Assembly: GCA_944320815.1 (NCBI GenBank)
Contig: CALUIZ010000028.1
Span: 1 to 40,145, forward strand
Length of the DNA: 40,145 bases
Source: an uncultured Phocaeicola sp.
GTDB taxonomy: Bacteria; Bacteroidota; Bacteroidia; Bacteroidales; Bacteroidaceae
Direction of reading: 5' to 3'
In this document: piece by piece, positions 18,431 through 27,624 of the stretch
Numbering within the stretch: position 1 is the stretch's first letter
Layout of the letters: the number at the start of each line of letters is the position of its first letter
Translations under genes and position numbers: made by a program
The notes under the pieces: generated by a model
Told to the model about the DNA's origin: nothing
Databases searched by the model: none
Seen by the model: only the letters and a program-made list of their open reading frames with translations

Positions 18431-18780
18431 AAATTAAAGAAATGTGAATGTTTTTCATCGTTTGAGGCAGAGGCTTGTTTCATGCGGGCCAGCGTTGTGG
18501 TCTGGCCGGAATAAGCGGGTATTTTACAAGCCGAATCAGTCTGTCAGAAAATTGCGTAGAACATAAAATATTTTAAGCGTTTTTACCATACAATTGTTCC
18601 TATAAATAGGAATAATTATCTACCTTTGTGCAGTTTTTATTGGTTGTTAACAGAATCTTGTGGTTCCATCCCTATGCAATTTGCATGGCATTTGGCAATT
18701 TCGAGACACTTTACGGCAGGAAAACACTGTCCGAAAGCAATCAATGCGCATAGAGAAACATCATTTAAAACACTTAATAT
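18431..18780. other. Intergenic region with nuo promoter and leader
   Basis: This 350-nt spacer separates tamL from nuoA. A weak hairpin, GGCCAG (18487-18492) with CTGGCC (18502-18507), could end the tam transcript, although no T-run follows. From about 18540 the sequence is AT-rich and holds the nuo promoter. The 147 nt between the predicted transcription start and nuoA contain no convincing ORF or recognised riboswitch. Short open frames here have no family resemblance. Confidence 0.5.
18621..18628 (+). promoter_or_regulatory. -7 promoter element of the nuo operon
   Basis: TACCTTTG followed by TG is an exact TAnnTTTG match. An ATTG at 18593-18596 is the nearest -33-like box, but its 24-nt spacing is longer than standard. 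The predicted start near 18634 leaves a long leader of about 147 nt before nuoA. Confidence 0.65.
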
Positions 18781-19131
18781 ATGTTTTTTACGTTTATTGT
18801 TGTCGTTATTCTAACGGCTGTTGTATTGGTAACGGCGGCTATCTGCATAGCCAAGCTTTTAGCTCCCCGTTCCTTCAACCCGCAGAAGGGCGAGCCTTAT
18901 GAATGTGGTATTCCCACCAGAGGACAGTCTTGGATTCCGTTCAAGGCGGGATACTACCTCTTCGCCATTCTGTTCCTGATGTTCGACATCGAAACCGTGT
19001 TCCTCTTTCCGTGGGCTGTAGTGGCTCAGAAGGCGGGACTCGTGGCGGTGGCGAGCGTCAGCATATTTCTACTCATCTTAGTGCTGGGCTTGGCTTACGC
19101 CTGGCGGAAAGGAGCGTTGGAATGGAAGTGA
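18781..19131 (+). CDS. nuoA: NADH-quinone oxidoreductase subunit A
   Basis: This 116-aa inner-membrane subunit of Complex I has three transmembrane helices. The family signature is intact: FNPQKGEPYECGIPTRG in the first loop, which holds the conserved cysteine near the quinone site, and FAILFLMFDIETVFLFPWA in helix 2 with its conserved Asp and Glu. Length is normal. It opens the nuo operon and its stop overlaps nuoB by 10 nt. Confidence 0.96.
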   Translation: MFFTFIVVVILTAVVLVTAAICIAKLLAPRSFNPQKGEPYECGIPTRGQSWIPFKAGYYLFAILFLMFDIETVFLFPWAVVAQKAGLVAVASVSIFLLILVLGLAYAWRKGALEWK

Positions 19132-19739
19132 AAAAAATGGCACCCATACGCTCTATGAAGTATGAGGAGTTCAAGAACAATGATTACCTGGAAGGGCTGG
19201 TGCGCCAGTTGAACGACGAAGGGGCAGGGGTTATCCTTACCACCGTTGACCGTCTGATCAACTGGGGGCGAAGCAATTCGGTGTGGGGCCTGCTGTTGGG
19301 TACGAGCTGCTGTGCCATCGAGTTCATGGCATTGGGAGCCGCACGCTACGACATGGCACGTTTCGGGTTTGAGGTGACGAGAAACTCTCCGCGGCAGGCC
19401 GATGTGCTTGTTGTGATGGGAACCATCACCTATCGTACGGCACCGGTGATGAAGCGTCTGTACGACCAGATGGCCGAACCGAAATATGTGGTGGCCGTAG
19501 GCGGATGCACCATTTCGGGAGGACCGTTCATCAAGTCGTACAATGTGGTGAACGGCATTGACCAGATTATTCCGGTTGATGTGTATATTCCGGGCTGCCC
19601 TCCGCGTCCTGAAGCCTTCTATTATGGACTGATGCAGTTGCAGCGGAAAATGAAGGTGGAACGCTTCCTGGGAGGTGTAAACGGGAAAGATCTTCAGCAC
19701 GAACCGAACGGGAAAAAGGAGAAAGGAGGTGACGAATGA
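19122..19739 (+). CDS. nuoB: NADH-quinone oxidoreductase subunit B (N2 cluster)
   Basis: This 205-aa peripheral subunit carries the N2 [4Fe-4S] cluster that passes electrons to quinone. The ligand cysteines are visible: the tandem pair GTSCCAIEF (Cys63, Cys64), VGGCTISGG (Cys129) and PGCPPRPEA (Cys159). The frame is open further upstream, but the start is placed at ATG 19122, which overlaps nuoA by 10 nt and is preceded by AAGGAGC at good spacing, an unusually clear Shine-Dalgarno for this phylum. ATG 19137 is an alternative. Its stop overlaps the start of nuoCD (ATGA). Confidence 0.95.
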   Translation: MEVKKMAPIRSMKYEEFKNNDYLEGLVRQLNDEGAGVILTTVDRLINWGRSNSVWGLLLGTSCCAIEFMALGAARYDMARFGFEVTRNSPRQADVLVVMGTITYRTAPVMKRLYDQMAEPKYVVAVGGCTISGGPFIKSYNVVNGIDQIIPVDVYIPGCPPRPEAFYYGLMQLQRKMKVERFLGGVNGKDLQHEPNGKKEKGGDE

Positions 19740-21355
19740 AACGCGATGAAATCATCAAGACGATAGAAGGCGCAGAGCTTTGTCCGGGAAATGCCGGCGT
19801 TGTCAAAGTGCCTCTCAGCCAATTCCGCAAAGTGGCGGAAGGATTAAGATACGACAAGGAAAGTCCGATGGACTTCCTGCGTGAAGTGGTTGGCGTGGAC
19901 TGGGGCGAAGAGGGCCTCGGTGCCGTTTATTTCATGGAATCGACCGTTACGGGAGAGACCGCTGCGCTGAAGGTGGTTTCGGATGACAGGGAGACTGCCC
20001 TGCTGCCTACGGTGAGCGATCTCTGGAAAACCGCACTTATCAAGGAGCGTGAGGCATATGATTTTCTGGGAATCCGCTTTACGGGACATCCTGACATGCG
20101 CCGCCTTTTCCTGCGCGAGGACTGGATAGGATGGCCGCTGCGCAAGGATTACGACATGAAATCGAACCCCCTGCGTCTGGACAATGAAATCAATGCGGAC
20201 ATCACCCGCGAATACCGCCTGCGGAAGGACGGTACGCTGGAAGGCATCGACCATCCGATTTTCGGCGAAAACGATTTCGTGGTGAACATGGGTCCGCAGC
20301 ATCCCTCAACCCACGGTGCGCTCCGTATGCGTATCGGACTGGACGGTGAGGTGATTACGAAGGTAGACCCGATTCTGGGTTACATCCACCGCGGCATCGA
20401 GAAGATGAACGAAAGTCTCACTTATCCGCAGACACTGGGAATGACCGACCGTCTGGACTATCTGAGCGCACATCAGAGCCGTCATGCGCTGTGTATGTGT
20501 ATCGAAAAGGCCGCAGGCATCGAAGTGACGGAACGCGTGAAATATATCCGTACCATCATGGACGAGCTTCAGCGTATCGACTCGCACCTGCTGTTCTATT
20601 CATGTCTGGTGCTTGATATGGGTGCCATGACACCGTTCTTCTACGGCTTCCGTGAGAGGGAGATGATTCTGGACATTTTTGAGGAAACCACAGGCGGACG
20701 CCTTATCCAGCACTATAATCTGATTGGCGGTGTGCAGGATGACATTCATCCGACTTTCTGCCAGAAGGTGAAGGAATTCATCGCGCATCTGCGCAAGGTG
20801 ATTCCCGACTATCACCGTATCTTTACCGGAAATGTCATCGCCGACACGCGTCTGAAAGGTGTGGGCATGCTTTCGAAGGAAGATGCCATCTCATTGGGAT
20901 GTACCGGCGGTACGGGACGTGCTTCAGGATGGGCGAACGACGTGCGCAAGCGTCATCCTTACGGACTGTATGACAAGATTGACTTCAAGCAGATTACATA
21001 TGACGGATGTGACTCGTTCTCACGCTATATGGTGCGTATGGACGAGATAATGGAGTCGTGCCGCATCATTGAGCAGCTCATCGACAACATTCCGGAAGGG
21101 GAATACCGCGTGAAGACGAAGCCTATCATCAAACTGCCGGAAGGCATCTGGACCTCTGCCGTGGAGACAAGCCGTGGCGAGTTTGGCGTGATGATAGAGA
21201 GTCACGGCGACAAGACTCCTTACCGTATGCACTTCCGCTCTACGGGTCTTCCGCTCGTGCAGGCCATGGACACGATGTGCCGCGGATGGAAGTTTGCCGA
21301 CCTGATTGCCATCGGAGCTTCGGCTGACTTTGTGATTCCGGACATTGACCGATAA
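19736..21355 (+). CDS. nuoCD: NADH-quinone oxidoreductase fused subunit C/D
   Basis: This 539-aa fusion joins NuoC (about residues 1-145, with [23 protein letters not shown]) and NuoD (about 175-539). NuoD keeps the quinone-site loop [13 protein letters not shown] and the block [12 protein letters not shown]. The C-terminal end, [10 protein letters not shown], matches the D subunit (49-kDa homologue). NuoCD forms the connecting module with NuoB and NuoI. The fusion is common in Bacteroidetes and some proteobacteria. It starts within the nuoB stop codon (4-nt overlap), so translation is probably coupled. A 113-nt spacer with heptad inverted repeats follows. Confidence 0.96.
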   Translation: MKRDEIIKTIEGAELCPGNAGVVKVPLSQFRKVAEGLRYDKESPMDFLREVVGVDWGEEGLGAVYFMESTVTGETAALKVVSDDRETALLPTVSDLWKTALIKEREAYDFLGIRFTGHPDMRRLFLREDWIGWPLRKDYDMKSNPLRLDNEINADITREYRLRKDGTLEGIDHPIFGENDFVVNMGPQHPSTHGALRMRIGLDGEVITKVDPILGYIHRGIEKMNESLTYPQTLGMTDRLDYLSAHQSRHALCMCIEKAAGIEVTERVKYIRTIMDELQRIDSHLLFYSCLVLDMGAMTPFFYGFREREMILDIFEETTGGRLIQHYNLIGGVQDDIHPTFCQKVKEFIAHLRKVIPDYHRIFTGNVIADTRLKGVGMLSKEDAISLGCTGGTGRASGWANDVRKRHPYGLYDKIDFKQITYDGCDSFSRYMVRMDEIMESCRIIEQLIDNIPEGEYRVKTKPIIKLPEGIWTSAVETSRGEFGVMIESHGDKTPYRMHFRSTGLPLVQAMDTMCRGWKFADLIAIGASADFVIPDIDR

Positions 21356-21468
21356 TTAACAACTAACAATTAATAATTAATAACGAAACTGATAGTGGAT
21401 AATCAAAGCTGGCCACCGACCGGTGTGTCAACTATTAATTATTAACTATTAATTATTCACTGAATAAC
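21356..21468. repeat. Heptad AT-rich inverted repeat, nuoCD-nuoH spacer
   Basis: The left arm has 7-nt units ATTAACA-ACTAACA, then ATTAATA-ATTAATA (about 21355-21384). The right arm has TATTAAT-TATTAAC, then TATTAAT-TATTCAC (about 21433-21460). The right arm is the complement of the left, so the RNA could form a long weak hairpin around a GC-richer centre (GGCCACCGACCGGTG). No ORF is seen. It belongs to the set of five such spacers in this operon. Confidence 0.7.
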
Positions 21469-22557
21469 ATGAACGATTATTATAACCTGGAGGCGCTCAC
21501 TTCCGTCATACATGCCGCTCTGTGTGGGGTGATGCCAGAGTGGGTGGCCCTCACGATTGAATGCGTCATTGTGGGTGTGATTATCATCCTGCTCTATGCG
21601 GTGCTGGCTGTAATCATGATTTACATGGAGCGCAAGGTGTGTGCCGCGTTCCAGTGCCGTATCGGCCCGAACCGCGTGGGAGGAAAGGGCGGTCTGCTGC
21701 AGGTGCCGGCCGATGTGCTGAAGATTCTTATCAAGGAAATCTTTACTCCGGCGCATGTGGACAAGTTCCTTTATTCGCTGGCTCCCTATCTGGTGATTCT
21801 GGCTTCGGTGTTCACGTTCTCATGCCTTCCCTGGAATAACGGAGGTCTGATTCTGCACATGAACATCGGTATCTTCTTCGTGCTGGCGGCTTCGTCAATC
21901 GGTGTGCTGGGTATCCTGCTCGCCGGATGGAGTAGTGACAGCAAATACACATTGATGGGTGCCATGCGTAGCGGCGCGATGATCATCAGCTACGAACTTT
22001 CCATCGGCATTTCGGTGCTTACCATGGTGGTGATGGCGGGTACGATGGACATTCATGAACTGGTCATGGGCCAGGCCGACGGATGGAACATCTTCAAGGG
22101 ACACATCCCTGCCATATTGGCTTTCATCATCTATCTGATAGCCGGAAACGCTGAAGCGAACCGCGGTCCGTTCGACCTTGCTGAGGCAGAACAGGAGCTT
22201 ACCGCCGGTTACCACACCGAATATTCGGGTATGCATTTCGGATTCTTCTATCTGGCGGAATACATGAACCTCTTCATCACAGCCGGTATCGCCACCACCA
22301 TTTTCCTTGGCGGATGGATGCCGCTCCATGTGCCCGGTCTTGACGGATTCAATGCCGTGATGGATTATATTCCGGGAATCGTGTGGTTCCTCGGGAAGAC
22401 ATTCTTGGTGATTTTCCTGCTGATGTGGATCCGCTGGACCTATCCTCGTCTGCGTATCGACCAGATTCTGACGCTGGAATGGAAATATCTCATGCCGTCG
22501 GCTCTGGTTGTGCTTGTGCTGATGACTTTCTGCACGCTGATGGGATGGACTTTTTAA
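21469..22557 (+). CDS. nuoH: NADH-quinone oxidoreductase subunit H
   Basis: This 362-aa inner-membrane subunit (eight or nine helices) forms much of the quinone chamber and links the redox and proton-pumping modules. The family motifs are present: YMERKVCAAFQCRIGPNRVG, LLQVPADVLKILIKEIFTP, and the acidic loop NRGPFDLAEAEQELTAGYHT near residue 225. A terminal IRWTYPRLRIDQ completes the pattern. Length is slightly longer than in E. coli (325 aa), mainly through an N-terminal extension. It is 28 nt upstream of nuoI. Confidence 0.96.
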   Translation: MNDYYNLEALTSVIHAALCGVMPEWVALTIECVIVGVIIILLYAVLAVIMIYMERKVCAAFQCRIGPNRVGGKGGLLQVPADVLKILIKEIFTPAHVDKFLYSLAPYLVILASVFTFSCLPWNNGGLILHMNIGIFFVLAASSIGVLGILLAGWSSDSKYTLMGAMRSGAMIISYELSIGISVLTMVVMAGTMDIHELVMGQADGWNIFKGHIPAILAFIIYLIAGNAEANRGPFDLAEAEQELTAGYHTEYSGMHFGFFYLAEYMNLFITAGIATTIFLGGWMPLHVPGLDGFNAVMDYIPGIVWFLGKTFLVIFLLMWIRWTYPRLRIDQILTLEWKYLMPSALVVLVLMTFCTLMGWTF

Positions 22558-22585
22558 GTTGTGAAACGCTAAAACGAAAAACAAG

Positions 22586-23035
22586 ATGAGTAGTTTGAAA
22601 GAATACTTGGAAGGATACGCCGGCGGAGTGAAAAGTCTGCTGACGGGTATGGGGACTTCGATGAAGGTGTTCTGTCAGAAAAAGGTGACGGAACAGTATC
22701 CCGAAAACCGCCATACCACTCTCCACATTCCCGAACGGCACCGCGCTCTGCTGACCATGCCCACCGATGAGGAGGGCAACCACAAGTGCATCGCCTGCGG
22801 ACTGTGCCAGATGAACTGCCCGAACGGCACCATCAAGCTCACCACGGAAATGCGCGAGACTGAAGAGGGAAAGAAAAAGAAGGTGCTGGTGAAGTACGAG
22901 TACAATCTGGGCTCCTGCATGTTCTGCATGCTCTGCGTGAATGTCTGCCCGCACGACGCAATCAAGTTCACGAACGACTTTGAGAACGCCGTGTTCGAGA
23001 AAGACAAGCTCGTGCTGACACTCAACAAGAAATAA
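22586..23035 (+). CDS. nuoI: NADH-quinone oxidoreductase subunit I (two 4Fe-4S clusters)
   Basis: This 149-aa ferredoxin-like subunit carries clusters N6a and N6b. The two ligand sets are complete: CIACGLCQMNCP (Cys68, 71, 74, 78) and CMFCMLCVNVCP (Cys111, 114, 117, 121). It passes electrons to the N2 cluster of NuoB. Because the operon lacks nuoE, nuoF and nuoG, NuoI is the most likely entry point for electrons from an unidentified donor; this is inference from gene content. The start ATG follows nuoH by 28 nt. Confidence 0.96.
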   Translation: MSSLKEYLEGYAGGVKSLLTGMGTSMKVFCQKKVTEQYPENRHTTLHIPERHRALLTMPTDEEGNHKCIACGLCQMNCPNGTIKLTTEMRETEEGKKKKVLVKYEYNLGSCMFCMLCVNVCPHDAIKFTNDFENAVFEKDKLVLTLNKK

Positions 23036-23152
23036 ATGAAGAATTAAGAATTAAGAATGAAGAATTAAAGAATCAGAAATGAAGACACAATCGCGCCGCA
23101 GGGCCACTTTTCATTCATCATTCTTCAATCTTCATTTAAAAAGGATTATTAT
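23036..23152. repeat. Heptad inverted repeat, nuoI-nuoJ spacer
   Basis: The left arm is built of units ATGAAGA and ATTAAGA (about 23036-23072). The right arm has TCATCAT-TCTTCAA-TCTTCAT (about 23114-23134), complementary to the left. The centre, AATCGCGCCGCAGGGCCACTT (about 23089-23109), is closely matched in the nuoK-nuoL spacer, which shows that the two are copies of one element. No ORF is seen. Confidence 0.75.
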
Positions 23153-23668
23153 ATGAGTATATCACTTCAAGAAATAGTGTTCTACGTCGTGGCTGCATGC
23201 ATCACCGTATTTTCGGTGATGGCCGTGACGACCGGACGGCTTCTGAGAGCGGCCACCTACCTGCTGTTCGTGCTTTTCGGCACGGCGGCAATCTACGGAA
23301 TCCTGGGCTATACGTTTCTGGGTGCCGTGCAGCTGATGGTCTATGCCGGAGGTATTGTCGTGCTCTACGTGTTCTCAATCATGCTTACACGCTCGAACAA
23401 GGACATGAAGTACCGTATCGGCTATGCCAAACTCTTCAGTGTGCTGGCATCCGTCATTGTAGGTGCCGGACTCATGCTTTTCCTGATAATGACCAACGGC
23501 TTTGCGCTGAACGTCATTCCGCAGGGCGACGAGCTTCCTGTCGAAAAGGTTGGAATGGCACTGATGGGTATGGACAAGTATCAGTTCCTGTTGCCCTTTG
23601 AGGCTGTGAGTGTGCTGCTGCTGGCCTGCATGATCGGTGCGATACTGATTGCGAGAAAAGAAAAATGA
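23153..23668 (+). CDS. nuoJ: NADH-quinone oxidoreductase subunit J
   Basis: This 171-aa inner-membrane subunit has five helices. The conserved third-helix region LGAVQLMVYAGGIVVLYVFSIML is intact, including the pi-bulge tyrosine-glycine stretch (VYAGGI) thought to couple quinone chemistry to proton pumping. The C-terminal part (FLLPFEAVSVLLLACMIGAILIARKEK) is normal. It follows the heptad-repeat spacer and precedes nuoK by 72 nt. Confidence 0.94.
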   Translation: MSISLQEIVFYVVAACITVFSVMAVTTGRLLRAATYLLFVLFGTAAIYGILGYTFLGAVQLMVYAGGIVVLYVFSIMLTRSNKDMKYRIGYAKLFSVLASVIVGAGLMLFLIMTNGFALNVIPQGDELPVEKVGMALMGMDKYQFLLPFEAVSVLLLACMIGAILIARKEK

Positions 23669-23685
23669 AAGGTTGTCCGCTGAGG

Positions 23686-23703
23686 CCGGGCCTGACGGTC
23701 CGG
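23686..23703 (+). other. Hairpin in the nuoJ-nuoK spacer
   Basis: CCGGGCC (23686-23692) pairs with GGTCCGG (23697-23703) with one wobble over a TGAC loop. There is no T-run, so it is not an obvious terminator. It could affect RNA stability or the relative expression of nuoJ and nuoK. This spacer lacks the heptad repeats found in other nuo spacers. Confidence 0.4.
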
Positions 23704-23740
23704 AAATGGCGGAAGCACAGAAAACTTAAAAACTTAGAAA

Positions 23741-24052
23741 ATGGAAATACATGTCGTACATTATCTGGTTGTCAGTACAGTGATGCTGTTCTGCGGAATC
23801 TACGGATTCTTCACGCGCAAGAACCTGCTGGCCATCCTCATTTCGGTGGAACTGATGCTCAACGCCACGAACATCAACTTCGCGGTGTTCAACCGCTATC
23901 TCTTCCCCGACCAGCTTGAGGGGCACTTCTTCAGCCTGTTCGGCATTGCTGTTGCGGCAGCCGAAACGGCGGTAGCCATCGCAATCATCATCAATGTCTA
24001 CCGTAACATGAAGCAGATCCTTACTGACGACATCACGGACCTGAATGGATAA
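23741..24052 (+). CDS. nuoK: NADH-quinone oxidoreductase subunit K
   Basis: This 103-aa inner-membrane subunit has three helices and is MrpC-like. The two membrane glutamates needed for proton translocation are visible in LLAILISVELMLNATNINF and in FGIAVAAAETAVAIAI. Length is normal. A heptad inverted-repeat spacer follows it. Confidence 0.95.
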   Translation: MEIHVVHYLVVSTVMLFCGIYGFFTRKNLLAILISVELMLNATNINFAVFNRYLFPDQLEGHFFSLFGIAVAAAETAVAIAIIINVYRNMKQILTDDITDLNG

Positions 24053-24171
24053 AAATTAAATTAAGGATGAAGAATTAAGAATGAAGAACAAAATCACGCC
24101 GCACGGCCATTTATCATTCTTCATTTTTCACTCTTCATTGAAAAGGACTATTAATTATTAACTGAAGAATA
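24053..24171. repeat. Heptad inverted repeat, nuoK-nuoL spacer
   Basis: The left arm reads ATTAAGG, ATGAAGA, ATTAAGA, ATGAAGA (about 24060-24087). The right arm contains TCATTCTTCATTTTTCACTC and TTCATTG (about 24114-24140). The centre, AATCACGCCGCACGGCCATTT, is nearly the same as the centre of the nuoI-nuoJ spacer. A second short unit, TATTAATTATTAACTG, lies just before nuoL. No ORF is seen. Confidence 0.75.
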
Positions 24172-26064
24172 ATGGAATATACAATTCTGATACTCGCGTT
24201 GCCGATGTTCAGCTTTCTGCTGCTTGGGCTTGCAGGCATGAAGATGTCGCACAAGGTGGCCGGAACCATCGGTACCCTGTCGCTGGGCATCGTGACTGTA
24301 CTGAGCTACCTGACAGCTTTCCGCTACTTTACGGCTCCGCGCACGGCTGACGGTACGTTCGAAACACTCATGCCGTGGAACTTCGAGTGGCTGCCGTTCA
24401 CGGAGTCGCTCCACATTGACATGGGCATCCTGCTCGATCCGATTTCGGTGATGATGCTCGTGGTCATCTCGACCGTGTCACTCATGGTGCATATCTACTC
24501 TTTCGGCTATATGAAGGGAGAGGTGGGATTCCAACGTTACTATGCGTTTCTGTCACTCTTCTCTATGTCCATGCTGGGACTGGTAGTGGCTACCAACATT
24601 TTCCAGATGTATGTGTTCTGGGAACTTGTGGGCGTTTCGTCTTATCTGCTCATCGGCTTCTATTATACCAAGCCTGAAGCCATCGCAGCCAGCAAGAAGG
24701 CGTTCATTGTGACCCGTTTTGCCGACCTGGGCTTCCTGATCGGTATTCTTATCTATGGTTATTACATGCAGACTTTCGAGTTCGACCCTGCACAGGAACG
24801 TCTGATGCAGGCCGGAATGGTGCTGCCGCTGGCTTTGGGGCTGATGTTTGTCGGCGGTGCCGGCAAAAGTGCCATGTTCCCGCTGCACATCTGGTTGCCT
24901 GACGCAATGGAAGGCCCGACTCCGGTCAGTGCCCTTATCCATGCGGCTACCATGGTCGTGGCAGGTGTCTACTTGGTTGCCCGCATGTTCCCGTTGTTTA
25001 TCGGTTTCGCTCCTGAAACATTGCATATCGTGGCTTACGTGGGCGCGTTCACTGCGTTCTATGCGGCCAGTGTGGCTTGTGCACAGAGCGACATCAAGCG
25101 TGTGCTTGCTTTCTCCACCATTTCTCAGATTGGTTTCATGATGGTGGCACTGGGTGTCTGCACCTCAATGGATCCGCACGAGGGCGGTCTGGGTTATATG
25201 GCCGGCATGTTCCACCTGTTCACTCATGCCATGTTCAAGGCATTGCTCTTCTTGGGTGCCGGATGTATCATCCATGCGGTACACAGCAATGAAATGTCGA
25301 CCATGGGAGGTCTGCGCAAATACATGCCCATCACTCATATCACCTTCCTTATCGCCTGTCTGGCTATCGCTGGTATTCCGCCGTTCTCCGGTTTCTTCTC
25401 GAAAGACGAGATTCTGGCGGCCTGCTTCCAGTTCAGTCCGGCTATGGGATGGATTATGACCATCATCGCCGGTATGACGGCATTCTATATGTTCCGTCTG
25501 TATTACGGCATCTTCTGGGGAACAGAGAACAAGGAGCTTCACGAGCATCACACTCCTCACGAAAGCCCGCTTTCGATGACTTTCCCGCTGATGTTCCTGG
25601 CACTTATTACCATTGTATGTGGATGGATACAGCCGTTCGGACATTTTGTGTCTTCCAACGGACATGCTTATGACATTCATCTGGACATGAATGTTGCCGT
25701 TACCAGTGTAGTTGTGGCACTTATCGCTATCGCCATCGCGACTTGGATGTACGCACGCGACCGTCAGCCGGTGGCCGACATGTTGGCAAAACGTTTCGCC
25801 ACACTCCACCGTGCAGCCTACAAGCGTTTCTATATGGATGAGGTCTGGATGTTCGTGACGAAGAGAATCATTTTCCGTTGCGTGTCCAAACCGCTTGCAT
25901 GGTTCGACCGTCACGCTATCGACCAGTTCATGAATTTCATGGCATGGTGTACTAATGCAGCCGGAGGAACAATCCAGCCGCTGCAGAACGGACGTATCCA
26001 GTCGTACACTCAGTGGTTCTACGGAGGTATCATTGTGCTGGTGGTTATACTTCTGCTCAGTTAA
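24172..26064 (+). CDS. nuoL: NADH-quinone oxidoreductase subunit L
   Basis: This 630-aa antiporter-like subunit sits at the distal end of the membrane arm. The conserved glutamate is in MYVFWELVGVSSYLLIGFYY and the helix-7 lysine is in GAGKSAMFPLHIWLPDAMEG. TPVSALIHAATMVVAGVYL and the GIPPFSGFFSKDEIL loop follow. The C-terminal part holds the long lateral helix region and ends in a final hydrophobic anchor (GGIIVLVVILLLS). Length matches the family (about 610-640 aa). It would contribute one proton channel. Confidence 0.96.
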   Translation: MEYTILILALPMFSFLLLGLAGMKMSHKVAGTIGTLSLGIVTVLSYLTAFRYFTAPRTADGTFETLMPWNFEWLPFTESLHIDMGILLDPISVMMLVVISTVSLMVHIYSFGYMKGEVGFQRYYAFLSLFSMSMLGLVVATNIFQMYVFWELVGVSSYLLIGFYYTKPEAIAASKKAFIVTRFADLGFLIGILIYGYYMQTFEFDPAQERLMQAGMVLPLALGLMFVGGAGKSAMFPLHIWLPDAMEGPTPVSALIHAATMVVAGVYLVARMFPLFIGFAPETLHIVAYVGAFTAFYAASVACAQSDIKRVLAFSTISQIGFMMVALGVCTSMDPHEGGLGYMAGMFHLFTHAMFKALLFLGAGCIIHAVHSNEMSTMGGLRKYMPITHITFLIACLAIAGIPPFSGFFSKDEILAACFQFSPAMGWIMTIIAGMTAFYMFRLYYGIFWGTENKELHEHHTPHESPLSMTFPLMFLALITIVCGWIQPFGHFVSSNGHAYDIHLDMNVAVTSVVVALIAIAIATWMYARDRQPVADMLAKRFATLHRAAYKRFYMDEVWMFVTKRIIFRCVSKPLAWFDRHAIDQFMNFMAWCTNAAGGTIQPLQNGRIQSYTQWFYGGIIVLVVILLLS

Positions 26065-26142
26065 TAATTAATAATGAACAATGAACAACGGTTTGTTACA
26101 AAACTATTAACTGTTAACTATTAACTATTAATTCAAGAAAAG
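26065..26142. repeat. Heptad inverted repeat, nuoL-nuoM spacer
   Basis: The left arm is ATTAATA-ATGAACA-ATGAACA (about 26069-26089). The right arm is CTATTAA-CTGTTAA, then CTATTAA-CTATTAA (about 26103-26130). The unit length is 7 nt and the arms are partly complementary. It uses the TTAA-type unit seen in the nuoCD-nuoH spacer rather than the GAAGA-type. No ORF is seen. Confidence 0.7.
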
Positions 26143-27624
26143 ATGAACATATTAAGTCTATTTGTACTGATACCTCTCCTGATGCTGCTGGGTTTGTGGA
26201 TAGCCCGTAATGTCAGTCAGGTAAAAGGAGTGATGGTAGTCGGCTCATCGGCTCTGCTGGTGCTCGCCACATGGCTCACTGTCGCTTATATCGGCATGCG
26301 CCAGGCGGGTGCGACCGAAGAGATGCTGTTTACCGACAGTATCATGTGGTATGCTCCGCTTCATATCTGCTATTCCGTGGGCGTGGATGGAATCTCGGTA
26401 GTAATGCTGCTGCTGAGTGCCATTATCGTCTTCACGGGTACATTCGCTTCATGGAAACTGAAACCGCTCACTAAAGAATATTTCCTTTGGTTCACTTTGT
26501 TGAGCACCGGGGTGTTCGGATTCTTCATCTCAACCGACCTGTTCACCATGTTCATGTTCTATGAAGTGGCTCTTATCCCGATGTATTTGCTTATCGGTGT
26601 GTGGGGAAGCGGCCGTAAGGAATATTCTGCCATGAAACTGACTCTGATGCTGATGGGTGGTTCGGCTTTCCTGCTGATTGGTATTCTGGGGATTTATTAC
26701 GGTGCCGGAGGAGAGACGATGAATATTCTCGAAATCGTGAAGCTGAAGATTCCGACGGAAATTCAGCAGATTTTCTTCCCGCTTACATTCCTGGGATTCG
26801 GTGTGCTGGGTGCTTTGTTCCCGTTCCATACATGGAGCCCCGACGGTCATGCTTCAGCGCCTACTGCCGTAAGTATGCTCCATGCAGGAGTGCTTATGAA
26901 ACTGGGAGGTTACGGATGTTTCCGTGTGGCTATGTATCTGATGCCTACCGGAGCTGCTATCTGGGGTGACTTCTTCCTGATTCTGACCACTATCTCTGTT
27001 GTGTACGGTGCGTTCAGTGCTGTCGTACAGACCGACCTGAAATATATCAATGCTTACTCGTCTGTGAGCCACTGTGGTCTTGTGCTTTTCGCATTGTTGA
27101 TGATGACTCGCGTAAGCGCGACCGGTGCTATTCTGCAGATGTTGAGCCACGGACTTATGACGGCCCTCTTCTTTGCCCTCATCGGTATGATTTATGGACG
27201 TACACACACACGTGACATCCGCCAGTTGAGCGGTCTGATGAAGATTATGCCGTTCCTTTCTGTTGGTTATGTGATTGCCGGTCTCGCCAATTTGGGTCTG
27301 CCGGGCTTGAGCGGATTCATTGCTGAAATGACCGTGTTCACCGGCTCGTTCCAGGTGAATGACGTATTCCACCGTACTTGCACCGTCATCGCTACCACCA
27401 GTATCGTGATTACGGCGGTTTACATTCTGCGTGTTGTCGGAAAGATTCTTTATGGAACCTGTGATAACCCGGAACATCTGAAACTGACCGATGCCACATG
27501 GGATGAACGTCTCTCCGTAATCTGCCTCATTGCGGCAGTAGCCGGACTGGGACTTGCTCCGTGGTGGGCAAGCGATGTAATCAGCGGCAGTGTAGAACCG
27601 ATTATCAGCCAGCTGATGCGCTGA
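26143..27624 (+). CDS. nuoM: NADH-quinone oxidoreductase subunit M
   Basis: This 493-aa antiporter-like membrane subunit has the conserved glutamate in TMFMFYEVALIPMYLLIGVWG. The helix-7/8 region is FPFHTWSPDGHASAPTAVSML, and the lysine-bearing LHAGVLMKLGGYGCFR follows. LPGLSGFIAEMTVF marks the C-terminal half. Length is normal. It would form a second proton channel next to NuoL and NuoN. Confidence 0.96.
   Translation: MNILSLFVLIPLLMLLGLWIARNVSQVKGVMVVGSSALLVLATWLTVAYIGMRQAGATEEMLFTDSIMWYAPLHICYSVGVDGISVVMLLLSAIIVFTGTFASWKLKPLTKEYFLWFTLLSTGVFGFFISTDLFTMFMFYEVALIPMYLLIGVWGSGRKEYSAMKLTLMLMGGSAFLLIGILGIYYGAGGETMNILEIVKLKIPTEIQQIFFPLTFLGFGVLGALFPFHTWSPDGHASAPTAVSMLHAGVLMKLGGYGCFRVAMYLMPTGAAIWGDFFLILTTISVVYGAFSAVVQTDLKYINAYSSVSHCGLVLFALLMMTRVSATGAILQMLSHGLMTALFFALIGMIYGRTHTRDIRQLSGLMKIMPFLSVGYVIAGLANLGLPGLSGFIAEMTVFTGSFQVNDVFHRTCTVIATTSIVITAVYILRVVGKILYGTCDNPEHLKLTDATWDERLSVICLIAAVAGLGLAPWWASDVISGSVEPIISQLMR

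Noticed and set aside
25165..25914. 249-codon open frame opposite nuoL
   Set aside because: It is histidine-rich and cysteine-rich in the way typical of antisense frames of membrane proteins, with no recognisable domain.
26854..27477. 207-codon open frame opposite nuoM
   Set aside because: It is fully antisense to a conserved Complex I gene and shows no domain or start signal.
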